The notes beneath the pieces are model-generated. The model did not search any database. It was not told where the DNA came from and saw only the letters and a program-made list of their open reading frames with translations. A stretch of 64,000 bases of DNA from Symbiodinium sp. CCMP2592 (Eukaryota; Sar; Dinophyceae; Suessiales; Symbiodiniaceae). Every line of letters begins with the position of its first letter. The first letter of the stretch is position 1. The stretch covers positions 487,309 through 551,308 of the forward strand of contig CAJNDT010004946.1 in NCBI GenBank assembly GCA_905221615.1. The letters are read 5' to 3'. The translations under genes were made by a program, and so were the position numbers. Positions 38,004-49,387 of the stretch are shown here, piece after piece.

Positions 38004-39470
38004 ACGGTTTCGGGTTTAGCCACAAATTAAGCATCAATAAGCAGCTTGGGTTCCATGCCAGAGTCGGATAGCGGAGGTTGGAAATTACGATGGCGGACCC
38101 TGGATCTCGTGTGTTGCTTGGTGTTGTGAAACCAAGCAAAATACGAAATTGGACCCTGCAAAAGCTGATTTTGGAAGGTTCTAACAAACACAGAACACTT
38201 GCAAGGATTGCCAACCGCTTTTGTTGCCCCTCCAGCTGCCGATGTGATTTTGTGCTGGAAAAGAACAAACCATGTCTCAAATCGTGTCAAAACGCGATTT
38301 TGGAGCCAGGAAAAGCTGATTTTGGTATGTTTCTGAAGAAACAAGTTAGTAAGGTTTTTCGGGTTTAGCTGTATAAAATACAGTTCTGATACAGGGTCTG
38401 GTCTTGCCATGCTATACCACAATCAAGCCGTGGAGACTAAAAAAACTTGCCACGTGCATGTCTTGTATTCCGGGAACCATGTTGTGAGATCATGCCAAAA
38501 TGCGAAATTGGACCCTGGAAAAGCTGATTTTGCACGTTCCTAACGATAACAGAACATTTGGATTGCCCAGGAACCATGCCGAAACGTGATTTTGAAGACA
38601 GGAAAAGCTGATTTTGGAGTGATTCTAGTGCAAGAGACAATTAAGATTCAAATCTCGGGTTTAACCAAAATTTTAAGCATCGGGGGTGGAAATTACGATG
38701 GCTGACCCTGGCTCTTGCATTGCTTGGCAATTGTTGTGGAACCAGATCAAAATGCGAAATTGGACCCTGGAAAAGCTGATTTTGGAAGGTTTCTATCAAA
38801 CACGGAACACTTGCAAGGATTGCCAACCGCTTTTTGTTGCCCCTCCAGCTGCCGATGTGATTTTGTGCTGGAAAAGAACAAACCATGTCTCAAATCGTGT
38901 CAAAACGCGATTTTGGAGCCAGGAAAAGCTGATTTTGGTATGTTTCTGAAGAGACAGGTTAGTAAGGTTTTTCGGGTTTAGCTTTACTTTATAATACAGT
39001 TTTGATACAGGGTCTGATCTTGCCAAGACATGGAGGCTAGAAAAAGCCTGACAACATGCATGTCCTGCATTCCGGGAACCATGTTGTGAGACCATGCCAA
39101 AACGCGAAATTGGACCCTGGAAAAGCTGATTTTGCAGATTTCTAACAAACACAGAACACCTGGCAAACGCAGTTTTTGAGCCAGGAACAATTGATTTAGA
39201 CATGATTCAATTGTACGAGACAATTAAGATTTCGGGTTGAGCCACAATTTTAAGCATCACGTGTATGGCTTGGTGGTGTGCAACTGGCAAAGTGCGAAAT
39301 TGGACCGTGGAAAAGCTAAGTTTGATGTTTCTACCAAGCACAGAACACCGGCCAAGTGCAGCAGTTTTTGTCTGTTCAATACAACATGCTTCAAACCAGC
39401 GTAAACCCAGTTTGGAGACATGAACAGCTAATTTTGCAGAGTGTCTTGCCAAAAGACAATGTATTTAGTT
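38004..39470. repeat. Higher-order tandem repeat, three ~600-bp units
   Basis: Three units each begin near a CGGGTTTAGCCACAA…TTAAGCATC motif (about 38010, 38660 and 39230); units 1 and 2 are offset by 608 bp (GAAATTACGATGGC at 38081 and 38689). Inside each unit a shorter motif, GCGAAATTGGACCCTGGAAA followed by AGCTGATTTTG, recurs two or more times, giving at least nine copies overall. AGACC is rare here compared with the flanks. The plus- and minus-strand frames simply repeat the DNA. Confidence 0.9.
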
Positions 39471-40452
39471 ACAATTTGGCCGCTAGAAGACCTTCCTTAG
39501 CGTCGACATGCCACAACAGAAATTAGCTCGTGGAGGAAAGAAATGCAATGCTCAACTACAGACTTGTATTGCAAATTGCATGGAAGTCAAACTCAAGACG
39601 CTGCTTTGCTACAGTTGATTGCGTGGCTTACTTGAAAACGCGGCTGCTCATACTCAAGACAAGACCAGTTCATTTGGCTGGTTATAACAAGACAATGAGT
39701 AACCGAGTTGGATCCCATGGGCGGCCTGCAAGGCACTCGGGCTGAACTCTGCATAAATCTCGGCCTTGCCTTTGCCGCCCAGTTTGCTTTCCATCTCAGA
39801 CCATCCGGAAACCAGGGCGAAGCCGCTCAACTCCGAAGTTGAAATGGCCATGGCAGCAGAGTCTACGGCTGAGACAGTTTACAGACAGCGCGCCAAGACC
39901 TGGAAGTCCTCGAGACAAACTGCGACATACGTCGTCACTGCATCCACGACAAACACCGCACTCAGCAGGGGACCCACCAACATACCATAAGCATGCCGGA
40001 AGTGCCGGAAGTGGAGGTTGAAGAATGGGCACAAGACCTCGGCACATGCCAGGTCCGTAGAGGAGACTCGAACATGAAAACATGCGATCTAAGGTAAAGA
40101 CCAAATGCCGCCATCATACTGCATCGTGAACACCCAAAAACCTTGGCGAGCTCATGGTGGAAGGCGAGGCAAAGAAAACACCAAGCCCATGACCAGATTG
40201 GATTGTGCTCGCCAGACCTGGGCGAGCTCAACGAAAACTCTCTCACTACTGCATAAGCATAGTCAAGCTCAAGCACCAACAGCACGCACCCCCAGCTTGT
40301 TTTTCGCAGGTGGAAGCCAAAAGGACTTCTGGGGACATCAAGACCCATTGCCCAAGCTTTGTGGATTAGAAGCCAAGCTGACCCGACTTGCCTAACTTCA
40401 ATGACAATGAGTACCAACTTTTAATTCAAGTCATCCGGATCATTATCTCTGT
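39471..40452. other. Weak exon candidate and otherwise non-coding
   Basis: A minus-strand frame at about 39860-39680 has protein-like composition (MAISTSELSGFALVSG, then KLGGKGKAEIYAEF) but no partner exon was placed. Sequence at 39975-40200 resembles 45522-45700 (shared GCCGGAAGTGGAGGTTGAAG-like core), probably relics of one ancestral repeat or intron. Confidence 0.3.
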
Positions 40453-43400
40453 TTATTTTCCTGGCGGGCATCGGCTTGGCTCGTCCCTTGGCCTTGGCCT
40501 GCTTAAAGACCCGACAACTTTAAAATGTCCAGGGCTGTCCTGGCCGGGGTCGGGCTGGCTCATGCTGTCGGCCTTGCGCTTCTCCTCGTTGGTGCTGATC
40601 GCGGCCTGGCCTTTGCTCTTCTCCTCGGAGGTCGTGATCTTGGCCTGGCCGTTGCCCTCTGACTTGCCCTTCTCTTCGGAGCCCTTGCTGAGGCCTTTGT
40701 CCTCTGCCTTGCCCTTCTCCTCGGAGGTCTTGCCCGGCGGGCCTTTGCCCTTGCCCTTCTCTTCGGAGCCCTTGCTGATGTTCGGGCCTTTGCCCTCTGC
40801 TTTGCCCTTCTCCTCGGAGGTCTTGCCCGGCGGGCCTTTGCCCTTGCCCTTCTCTTCGTTGCTGAGGCCTCTGTCCTCTGCCTTGCCCGCCGGGCCTTTG
40901 CCCTTGCCCTTCTCTTCGGATCCCTTCTTCCAGATGTTCGGGCCTTTGCCCTCTGCCTTGCCCTTGTCCTCGGAGGTCTTGCCCGGCGGGCCTTTGCCCT
41001 TCGTGCCGGAATCAGGGTTCTTGCCTTGGCCCTTCATCTGCTTGCCGAAGTCCTTGCCCTGGACCTTGCCTTTGCCAAGGCTGCTAGGCTGAGACCCAGA
41101 CCCAGACCCCAACAAGCCCGGGCCAAAGCGTGCGCGAGTCTGCTCCTCAATGAAGGCCTCGTCTTCATCCTCCGTGACACACTTGCCATACTGCTCCTCA
41201 TACTTCTGGGCAAAAATCATCCTGGAGATCGGGGCCGACCAGTCCGATGCTTCGGCAGCTCCCTTCGCCCAGCCTTTGGCGAAAAAGTTATCCGCCCCGT
41301 AAAGGCGGCCATGGCGGATGCCCTCCCGAATACCAGACCTGTAGCCCTCTTCTCCTCCTTCCCGAAGACCAACTCCGTACCCGGAGTCCTGAGTACTCGT
41401 GCACGGCACATGCCAAAGACCACAAAGCAGACACTAAGAGTCTAAACGAAGAATATCTGAAAACTTACTTGCGCTACAAAGTTGGACAAAACATGCCAAG
41501 ACACCCACCCCGTCTGGTACTGCGCAGACCCGGCCTCGATGGCAGCTGTCATCATTGCGTGGCTCTGCTGCGCAACGCTGGTGGCATCGTGACCTCGGTT
41601 TCTCAAGGTGTTTGGGGATTGTAAATGAAGTAGTTTGAAGAGAACCCAGAGATCGTTTCGGAGTGACACTTAGAATTGGGGGGAAAGAGGGAAGTGCTCG
41701 GACGAGAGTCGGGCACTCTCGCGCTGCTCAATCTTGCGGGCCTTTCGTCCCTCCCTGTCGCCCCCAGGCATGGTTGACTAAGGACCCGCGGGCTGCTAGA
41801 CCTAGACTTAGACGAACTGGAGCCCAAAGCATGTCGGATCGATGCGGTTGCTCGAGCAGCACATGTAGTCGGATGTGTGCGAAAGAACACAGCAAGACCT
41901 AAGACCATGCTGGCTGAGGACACTGCCTTGTGAAGCAAGTCCAAGACAAAGACCTGAAGTCTCGACCTCGCCACGGATGCACGGACAACCGTTGCGGACT
42001 TCAAAGAGAAAAATGTAAGTAGAGCTGATCTCAACAGCATACAGAAGGCCTGAGCAAAGGGAGAGACCTTCCATGGCAGGCAGGACTTACCCTTGCAGCA
42101 TTTAGTCAAGATTATCAGCGAACACGGGCCTCCTTCCACAGCCCGAAGACATCACGAGCCATGCCGCGATGGACCTCCCCATTTGCTTTCGTTCGGCAGG
42201 CATGTGTGTGTGCGTGTGAGTGTTTCTGTGTGTGTGTGTGCTTTCATCGAGATCAGGTCACTCAGGCCGACAGCACCTTCCCGGAGTCCCGATTGCTGGT
42301 ACCGAACCTGCCAAGACCAAGAGGGCCATGCAAAGTTTGTTACAAAAGGTGTAATTCAAGAATGTCGCATCATGCAGTCTCCGCAATGCAGATTCTTTTT
42401 GGCAACTTGGCTGGTGCCGGCTTCTGTAGCATGAAAGACATGACACCTGCTGCAAGGCCTCTTAGTCATCTAGACAATCCCACTGTTAGACTGCTATGAA
42501 ACTTAGACCTCATAATTTTGATATTTAATGACAATGATGTTCCAAGGATTGCCCGGAAGACCAAAGACAGCAAGCCGTGGCGTGCTACTGCCAACTCCAG
42601 CACTTTCAGGCTGAAGCCATGTCATTGCGATGATCCAGCACGACGAGGGCGCGCAATTCCTCATAGTTCAAGTTATAAGCAGACTGAGGCTCGTTGTGTC
42701 TGTGGCTGAAGATGAACGCAAGGCAGGCCACCAAATTTGCAAGTGCCAGGACCTCCAGCTTGGAGACCTAGACCTTGACGAAGAATGAGGCCAGACATTA
42801 GTCCGGGCCTCAGACTCAAAGACAGATGATCAGAAGGCAAGCGAGAGACAAATGCATGTTCCTCTCTCCAGTTCAGACCAAGACTCCTCGTTTCATCTCG
42901 ATCCATTGGCCAGGGATGTTTGGGGACTTCTCGGGCTGCCACTTGTACCAGGCCCCCCTTGTTTCAACGACATAATCGAACCTTCAACTTCTGCAACGAG
43001 ATGATCGAACCTTCAACTTTCTGACAACATTGGAATGAAACGAATCCAAGTGGCTTCCATTTGACATATTGCTCCCCAACTTCGTCGTCCTCCTCCTCCA
43101 CCGTGACCTTGGCCTCAGGCTCCGTCGTGATGCACTTGGGCTTGGCCTTTGACTTCGGCGTCTTTGTGGATGATGACGATGCGGTCGGGTCAGGGGCGTC
43201 ATCTGGTCCGCTGGCTCGTTCCTCCTTTTCCTTTTCAACCTTCTCCTTCTTGGCCTTCTTGTCAGGCTTGGTGGGTTTATAAGACCCCTTGCCCAGGGGA
43301 GCAGACGGAAGACCAGGCTTTGGGTCTGAAGACAAGCCTTCTGAGTAGTCTGGTCCTGGTCCTGGTACAGGAAGGAACATGAACTGTGAAGCCGCTGACC

Positions 43401-44129
43401 CCGGTTTGAAACCTTTGTCTGTCGGAAGACATAGACCGCGGCCATCGCCTCAGGTTTGGATTCGGATGAACGAAGGAGACTTTGCACTGAAGGCAGCATG
43501 ACAGGCCTTCGGCAAAAGAATCCATGCGTTCACGGCAAAAAGCCATGATAGACATGCTCATGTCCGGTGCCGAAGACCTAGGTTCGCACCAATCGAATCA
43601 GCTGCTTCATTGAAAGAAAACTCAAGCTCGTTGCCACCAAGTGTCCTGATAGACAGTAGTTTGGGAACAATCATGTGGCAATCTGCCCTCCCACGAGGGT
43701 GGGACATCAGGGCACAGACCGCCTCACAGAATTGTTCCAGGGATCTCTTTGATATCAAAATTATCATAAAACCAGAACAAGAATTGAAGCCTGAGAGATG
43801 ACAGACAAGTGGCAGCCCACGTCTCGACGTCAAGATCGAGGCGGCATAAAGCCAAGTAGAGGTCCGGCGCGTTGTCCCGCACAGCAAAGACCATCTCAGT
43901 ATCAGCAATATACTCACTATAAATAGACCTGCTTCTGAGATTCTGTCCTTGTAAAACTTAATTGCTGTCGATTTGCAGCCTTGACCGCGTCCATCCAGCA
44001 CTGGTTGTCGATTTCGCCAGTCCTCATAGGAGACCCGGCCTCCCTTGGGCGATAGAGGTAGTCCGATGAGACAGGTGGTGGAGGAACCATGTTCGAAAAG
44101 AAGACCTCTGGACCCTTTGCGGATGCCAT
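40453..44129 (-). CDS. Paralogue A: Pro-rich start, NAPD motif exon, Lys/Gly/Glu-rich C-terminus
   Basis: Minus-strand exons: about 44129-44000 (SNMVPPPPVSSDYLYRPRE), about 43895-43800 (FAVRDNAPDLYLALCRLDLD), about 43370-43050 (Lys/Glu-rich, ending near EQYVKWKP), about 42950-42890 (AWYKWQPEKSPNIPGQW) and 41388-40453 (acceptor CTCAG|GACTCC), ending in a stop. The last exon starts with a folded-looking segment (GLYGADNFF-type, FAQKYEEQYGKC) and then ~200 residues of KGKGPPGKTSEEKGKAEGKG-like repeats. The first two exons match gene B (46.6-48.3 kb) in sequence and order. Function unknown; the basic/acidic low-complexity tail suggests a nucleic-acid or chromatin-associated or secreted scaffold protein, but nothing proves this. 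Confidence 0.55.
40560..41040 (-). repeat. Coding minisatellite in the last exon of paralogue A
   Basis: Long repeats of ~70-130 bp within the reading frame encode alternating KGKGKGPPGKTSEEKGKAE and GKGPNISKGSEEKGKGKG blocks. Units differ by in-frame deletions, as expected when replication slippage is filtered by selection for the open frame. Confidence 0.8.
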
Positions 44130-44878
44130 GGGACAGCAGCCGGGCGAGGTGAAGAAGTAGAAGGCCCTCTAATGGATGTCCCTAAATACCTGACCTAGAC
44201 ATGGGCATTGATAGCCTCAGACTTAGACCCATGAATGCGACATGTCCGACCATGGCCTTGATCTTCTAGGTGGCAGCAGTCGAATCAACCACTTGCTCGG
44301 AGTGCAGCATGCAAGTCGTGCACAGGATCTGATCTGAACGGACAAACTGCCAAACCAGCCTTCTCGGCCACCGCCATTGGTCGATGAACGGACCTCACGT
44401 TGCAGAGCTGCCAACTTTAAATACAGACACCCGCCCAGCCTGTCGCAACGATGGCCTTCGACCTGGCAAGGTGAGACCAGCCGGGTTAGGACGCAGAATG
44501 CACACACATAATGATAATAACTCATAACTCAGTCTTCTGGAAATACGTTACTGACTTAAGTCAGAGCACAGCTATGGCTCTGCGAAGTGCATCTGACAGG
44601 CTCCACTGCCACCTTTTCGTGCATCTGGCCGGCTTCCCCCTGCTCCGCGGCAGATGTTGTGAGACGATCATATCCCCGGACAGACCAAGTGCACGAAGGA
44701 CCTGCGACCTGTCGAATAAAACATAACATCATTGAAAAGACTGCAAGTCACAGTCGATTCACACCAAAAAACAGGTCTTTGCCGCCTTTGCCGGACGAGG
44801 CTTCACTTTAGGATTGACTAGCAGACCAACAGACATGTCCAGCCAAAAGATAAGTTCTCCCAAAGACCTGGGCGCGGC

Positions 44879-45391
44879 TCACGGGATAGACCTTTTGCCC
44901 TTCAAGACCGGGAGTTTGGTCTTGGGGTCAAGAAGCGTTCTCCGCAAGTCCTCTGGCAGGGCTTCTGCGAGAACTTGAAGGCTAGGAAGTGACCTGACAT
45001 GGTGCCTGGCCTTTATGAAGTTTTCCACAAGGGCTTCACAGGCCACCTGCAGTTTCTCTACAGCGCCCTTCTGGATCCGGATCTTAGACCCAGGTCTCAG
45101 CTCTTCGAGGATAGACTTGACCTGCCTGTCAAACGGCTTGAAGTTCCCCATCGTGCAGGTCATACTCCCGAAGTGCGCGATCTCCTTTTCGACCAGCCTT
45201 CTGTACTTCTTGACCTGCCCGGGCTTGCCCTCGTCCGGGGCCTCAGCCATCTTGTCAAAGACCTCGGTCTTGACCTTTGCTTCGGTCTTCGTCTTGACCT
45301 TGACCTCGGCCTTGAACCCTGATTCTGCTTTGACAGCCGCCGCCCTGCTACCCGAGATAATCTTCACATTTCTTTGGATATGACGGACCAT
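44879..45391 (-). CDS. Divergent histone H3-like protein (histone fold)
   Basis: A 170-codon minus-strand frame starting MVRHIQRNVKIISG. The first ~70 residues are basic with alternating Lys/Val/Glu/Thr. Residues ~95-155 align with the H3 histone fold: FKPFDRQVKSILEEL with H3 α1 PFQRLVREIAQDF, then IRIQKGAVEKLQVACEALVE with H3 FQSSAVMALQEACEAYLV (α2), then LAEALPEDLRR with the MPKDIQLARR segment. The shared RxQxxAVxxLQxACEA core is the main evidence. The canonical ARTKQTARKS tail is absent. A GT donor (AAAAG|GTCTAT, low end 44890) may end the exon before the in-frame TGA, so the C-terminus could differ. An upstream exon is possible because CAG|GG at the GFKAEV codons could be an acceptor. It lies between two paralogous genes on the same strand. 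Dinoflagellates keep histone genes although bulk chromatin is not nucleosomal. Confidence 0.62.
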   Translation of the reverse strand: MVRHIQRNVKIISGSRAAAVKAESGFKAEVKVKTKTEAKVKTEVFDKMAEAPDEGKPGQVKKYRRLVEKEIAHFGSMTCTMGNFKPFDRQVKSILEELRPGSKIRIQKGAVEKLQVACEALVENFIKARHHVRSLPSLQVLAEALPEDLRRTLLDPKTKLPVLKGKRSIP

Positions 45392-45399
45392 GATGGCAA

Positions 45400-46584
45400 G
45401 CCCTGACCGGAGACCAACCAGCCCACTGCTTCAGGAGCCGTGCGGCTGAAGTTCTTAAACCGTCACAGACGCAGTCAAATGTAATGCAATGGCGAGGCTT
45501 CATCAGGCACCAACAAGGGAATACCATGCCAGAAGCACCGGTAGTGGAAGTTGAAGCAGCCCAAAAGCACCTGCCGGGTCAGTACAGGAGACTGCAACCT
45601 GAACAAACCCGGTGGAAGGCTACTAAGATGGCAAAGACCAAGGCCGTGACGAAATTGCATCGTAAAAGCCCGCGACCTGGGCGAGGTCGTGGTGTCAGTC
45701 TCACACTTCCTGCACAACCACAGTCGAGCTTGCTAGCATAACGACCCCCCCATCTTTTTCACGAGACCAGCCTTGCAGGAGGCACGACCCAGCCCTGAAG
45801 GACCTCTGCCCAGTATATGTCACAAATCCTGCTATGCACTTCAAATTAATAGTAAAATAAGTTAATTAAGCTTATGCTATTTTGTATTTCGGGCTTGGGC
45901 ATGGCTCGGCTGGCCGGAGCTGTGGTGGTTGAGGACAGCAACGACTGTGATCGCTGTCTTTGAAAAGGCAGAGCAGCATGAAAAACGTCTGCAGTCTTGT
46001 AGACCTAGACTTGTAGACCTAGACCAGTGACCCAAGCACGATTGGTAGCATATATTATGACAAACATCTCCTGTCTAAACCACTTCAACGACCGCAGGCC
46101 GTCATGCTGCCGCCCAACTTGTCACTGCACTGCCCAGCTCTCGGCTCAGAACAGGTGACTCGCAATTATCCGGCGCCAATCCAGGATGCCTTTGCCGTCC
46201 TGTGCTGGTGCCACCTGAGCTTGCCATTGCTGTTAACATCACCAGCATAAAAACAAAACGCACTTGTGTCTTGCTAGAGTGGGAACGAGTCGGTCAAGCA
46301 GCTATTACTAGAGGCAAGTGACTAGACCTCCGCAGCCAGACAGGAGGCAACAACAAAATGGCGAGATTGGCACCGGTCCTCAATACACCCAACACAACAG
46401 CGGTTGGCGCTGGCATGTCGATTGCAACACCAGATAAAATTGAAAATTTGTGTGCCGGGCAGCTGCGAGACCTGGCCTTGTCTGAAATGATCATCATTTG
46501 GAGGGTGCTTTGCCTTAGATCGAAGAATCCGACACGAACCGCCCTCTCTGTCTGCTTTTCTCTACTATTAAACTCCAGCACAGC
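45400..46584. other. Intergenic, no gene seen
   Basis: No supported exon. 45522-45700 resembles 39975-40200 at low identity. AGACC occurs in a doublet near 46010 (tagacctagac…). Confidence 0.4.
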
Positions 46585-48260
46585 CTAGCAGCCTTTCTTG
46601 CCACCCTTGCCCTTGCCCTTCCCCTTGTCCTGGTCCTTCTTCGGCCGTTGCTCAAGCAACCATTCCTGTTTTTTCTCATCCCAGACGTACCATTTTCCGT
46701 ACCAGGAAGACCAGGACCGCCCATCGTCCAACCATTCTTCGTCGTCATCGTCGTCCTGGACCTCCTCCTCAGGGTCCTGGACCTCCTCCTCAGGGTCCAC
46801 AGGCGGGTCGTCCTCGACCTCGGATTCTTCTTCCCCTTCCTCATCCTCCTCGTTTTTTTCCCCCTCCTCCGGGATGTCCTCTTCCTGTGGGCCTTCCGGT
46901 TTCTCAGACGGCGGACCTTCCACGTCCTCTGGATCGTAATAGTTGCTGGTGGTCTCCGAGTCGTCCTCCTCCGAGACCTCCGCGACCTTCTCCATGGCCT
47001 TCCTCACCAGTTTTTTCCTCCTTGACGCGGCCTGGGCCTTCATCCTCTTCAACGCTGCGACATGGCTCTTCATCGTTGCAGACACTTCGTCCTCGGAGGT
47101 TGTCGTGGCAGCAGACCCGTCGTCCGTGGACGTGGTGTCCTCCTTCTCGGACTTGTCATCGTCACGACCTGGCTCGTCAAGACCTGGCGGCGGACCTCTG
47201 GGGGTCTCTGGTGTCGTTGGATCTGTCGGGGTCTCTGTCTTTGGTCCTGGTGGATCCGGGTCCGGATCTGTCGCCTTGGGGGAAGCAGGCCTGGTCAAGT
47301 CCTCCCGGTGACGCTTGTTCCCAGACCCTCCATCGCCAGTCCCTCCATCGCCAGTCCCTCCATCGCCGTGGCCTCCAGAGCCAGACCCTCCGCCAGACCA
47401 GTCGTAGCTTTGGTTGTAAGTCCAGGCGGGCCTGGTGCTGCCGTAGGAGTCCCCGAAAGTCGAAGACCCGGCACCATAGTAGCTGCCCGTGCCCTTGCCC
47501 TTAGACCCGTCCTTGCTCGGGGGGTGGTCGTAGAGGACGATGAGCGTGTCCCCTGAGATTGGAAAGACAGTTCATGTTGAAAGGAACACAAAGACTGCAA
47601 GAAGCCGTCAGGCCGAGTCGCCCGAGTAGGCCTCCATCCGCTCCCTCACATAGGCGCTTATCGCCTTTGAGACATCGTGAGACGCGGCCCTGGGCTGGTC
47701 AGCATGGGGCATGGAACACCGGACAGAACATTAAATTAGACATTGCTGACATGCGACTGTCTTACTGCAAGCAAGCAGCCTGGCAATGACCAGGCGGCAC
47801 ACAATTGCGTGTGCCGCCTTGCGGCCATCTTCGTGAGACAAAAGACTGAGAATCCCCTCAGCTCTGGGCTTTCACCATCACTCCATGCCCAATGCAGCAA
47901 GAGAAAATTAAATGCAACCCGAGAAGCAATCCAACTGTCTATGTCGGCATCGAGCCGAACCATCGCCGCGTAAATGTCAGGAGCGTTGCTCCGAAGCTTG
48001 GTGACGACCTTGCGACTAAGTAAGCAAGTCACCACAGGAGGTGATTATTTAATATAAATTAGGGTTGGTGCGAGGGTATTACACCGCTGCAGTCAAGCCG
48101 CGCACTTGGTGGCGTCCTCCCAGATCTCTGGCTGGACCTGACCAGACCTCTTGGAAGTCCAAGTCTCGCGCGGCCGGAACAAGACATCGTCCGAGGGTGG
48201 AGGCGGCGGTGGCACCATGTTGATGCGAGACATGGCGAAGACGATGAGGACCGGTCTATG
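46585..48260 (-). CDS. Paralogue B: Pro-rich start, NAPD motif exon, acidic then Lys/Gly-rich C-terminus
   Basis: Minus-strand exons: about 48240-48100 (RINMVPPPPPPSDDVLFRPRE … EIWEDATKCAA), about 48010-47935 (LRSNAPDIYAAMVRLDADI), about 47700-47610 (RAASHDVSKAISAYVRERME) and 47552-46585 (acceptor CTCAG|GGGACACG). The last exon is one open frame of ~322 codons: GDTLIVLYDH, a Gly/Ser/Tyr-rich stretch, a Pro/Thr/Asp-rich stretch, a basic helix, a long Glu/Asp block, the aromatic segment SWSSWYGKWYVWDEKKQEW and a terminal KGKGKGGKKGC followed by stop. Exons 1 and 2 are homologous to paralogue A, so these are tandemly duplicated genes on the same strand that have diverged most in their low-complexity tails. 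Function unknown. Confidence 0.6.
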
Positions 48261-48574
48261 GATGTGACCCCGAGCAGACAGGAATCCCAAAGGCGATGTG
48301 ACACGACATGGTTTTGACCCTGCCGTGAAGTCCTAAAGTCCTAAAGCCTGAGCCTCGTGTCGAAAAGGCAATGCTAAGACTCAGTCCTGATGATGCTGCG
48401 GCAATCGATCCAACCACTTGCTCCAAGTGCCCATGCCAAGGCCAAAGTGCGAAAAAGGACACGGCAAACTACAACTGGGATTCGGGCTCCTCGCGGATGT
48501 CTGGGACCGAGACAACAGCCAAGACCTGCAAGAAGAGATCAAGGACAGCTAGCCAAAAGCTCGGGTGAATTAGT

Positions 48575-48840
48575 CCTCGGCCCGAGAAGTCGTCCAACTT
48601 AATCTGGACCTGGCCAGACAGATCAAGTCGAAGCTTGGAGCAAAAACCTCAGGATTCTCGGTCCTCGTCGTGACGGAGACACCGCCAAATCCAGACCTGG
48701 CAAACGAACAGAGTCCAGCACCAAGGCTGCAGCAGGTGAGTCAGTCCTCGTCCAAAAGAGACGTCCAAATCAATCTAGACCTGGCAAGCAGAAGTCAAGA
48801 CTAGAAGCAAGTAAAAATTCAGAGTCCTCAGTCCTCGTCG
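48575..48840. repeat. Diverged ~175-bp tandem repeat
   Basis: Segment about 48570-48665 resembles about 48738-48838: GTCCTCG…, CGTCCAA.T.AATCT.GACCTGG and …GTCCTCGTCGTGRYG occur in the same order in both. Confidence 0.6.
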
Positions 48841-48867
48841 TGGTGACTCTTGCTCTGGGACCCGTGG

Positions 48868-49090
48868 TCGTGCAGGACGATGAGCGTGTCCCCTGAGATC
48901 GGAAAGACAGTTCACTTTAAAGGAACACAAGACTGCAAGAAGCTGTCCGGCCGAGTCGCCCGAGACCTCACATAAGCGCTTCTCGCCGTTGAAACATCGT
49001 GACTCGCAGACCTGGGCTGGTCAGCATGGGGCATGGAACACTCGACAGAACATTAGACATTGCTGACATTCTCACTGCGAGCAAGCAGCC
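48868..49090 (-). pseudogene. Decayed partial duplicate of paralogue B exons
   Basis: Aligns with 47528-47760 over most of its length: the same CAG|GGGACACGCTCATCGTCCT acceptor and exon start, the AAGGAACACAA…GACTGCAAGAAG intron stretch, and remnants of the AISAYVRERME exon. Internal deletions (for example of the CCTCCATCCGCTCC segment) destroy that exon, and the downstream coding sequence is replaced by other DNA. It sits upstream of paralogue B and looks like an aborted tandem gene duplication. Confidence 0.75.
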
Positions 49091-49387
49091 TCTGGCGTGG
49101 GCCGCTTGACGTCCCTCATCATGAGTATTCCCTCAGCTCTTTCACCATCACTCCATGCCCAATTCGACATCAGACCTGCCGCAGCCCAGATTTAATTGTA
49201 GAAGAAGAGAGCACAAAACCCTCAGCAGGAAACGGCCTTGAGACCGCCCCAGACCGTCGATGATGTCCAAAGTCCTGCCATCATGCTGCGAACTGGCTTC
49301 GGAATCCTATCACTACAATAAAGAGCCTCCAGACCAACACGGAGCAGCCCATGAGGCCTGCCGCCTCAGCGAACGGGGCCGACATTA

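Noticed and set aside
46648-47504. Long plus-strand Ser/Leu/Pro-rich frames
   Set aside because: Shadows of the acidic and Gly-rich exon of paralogue B.
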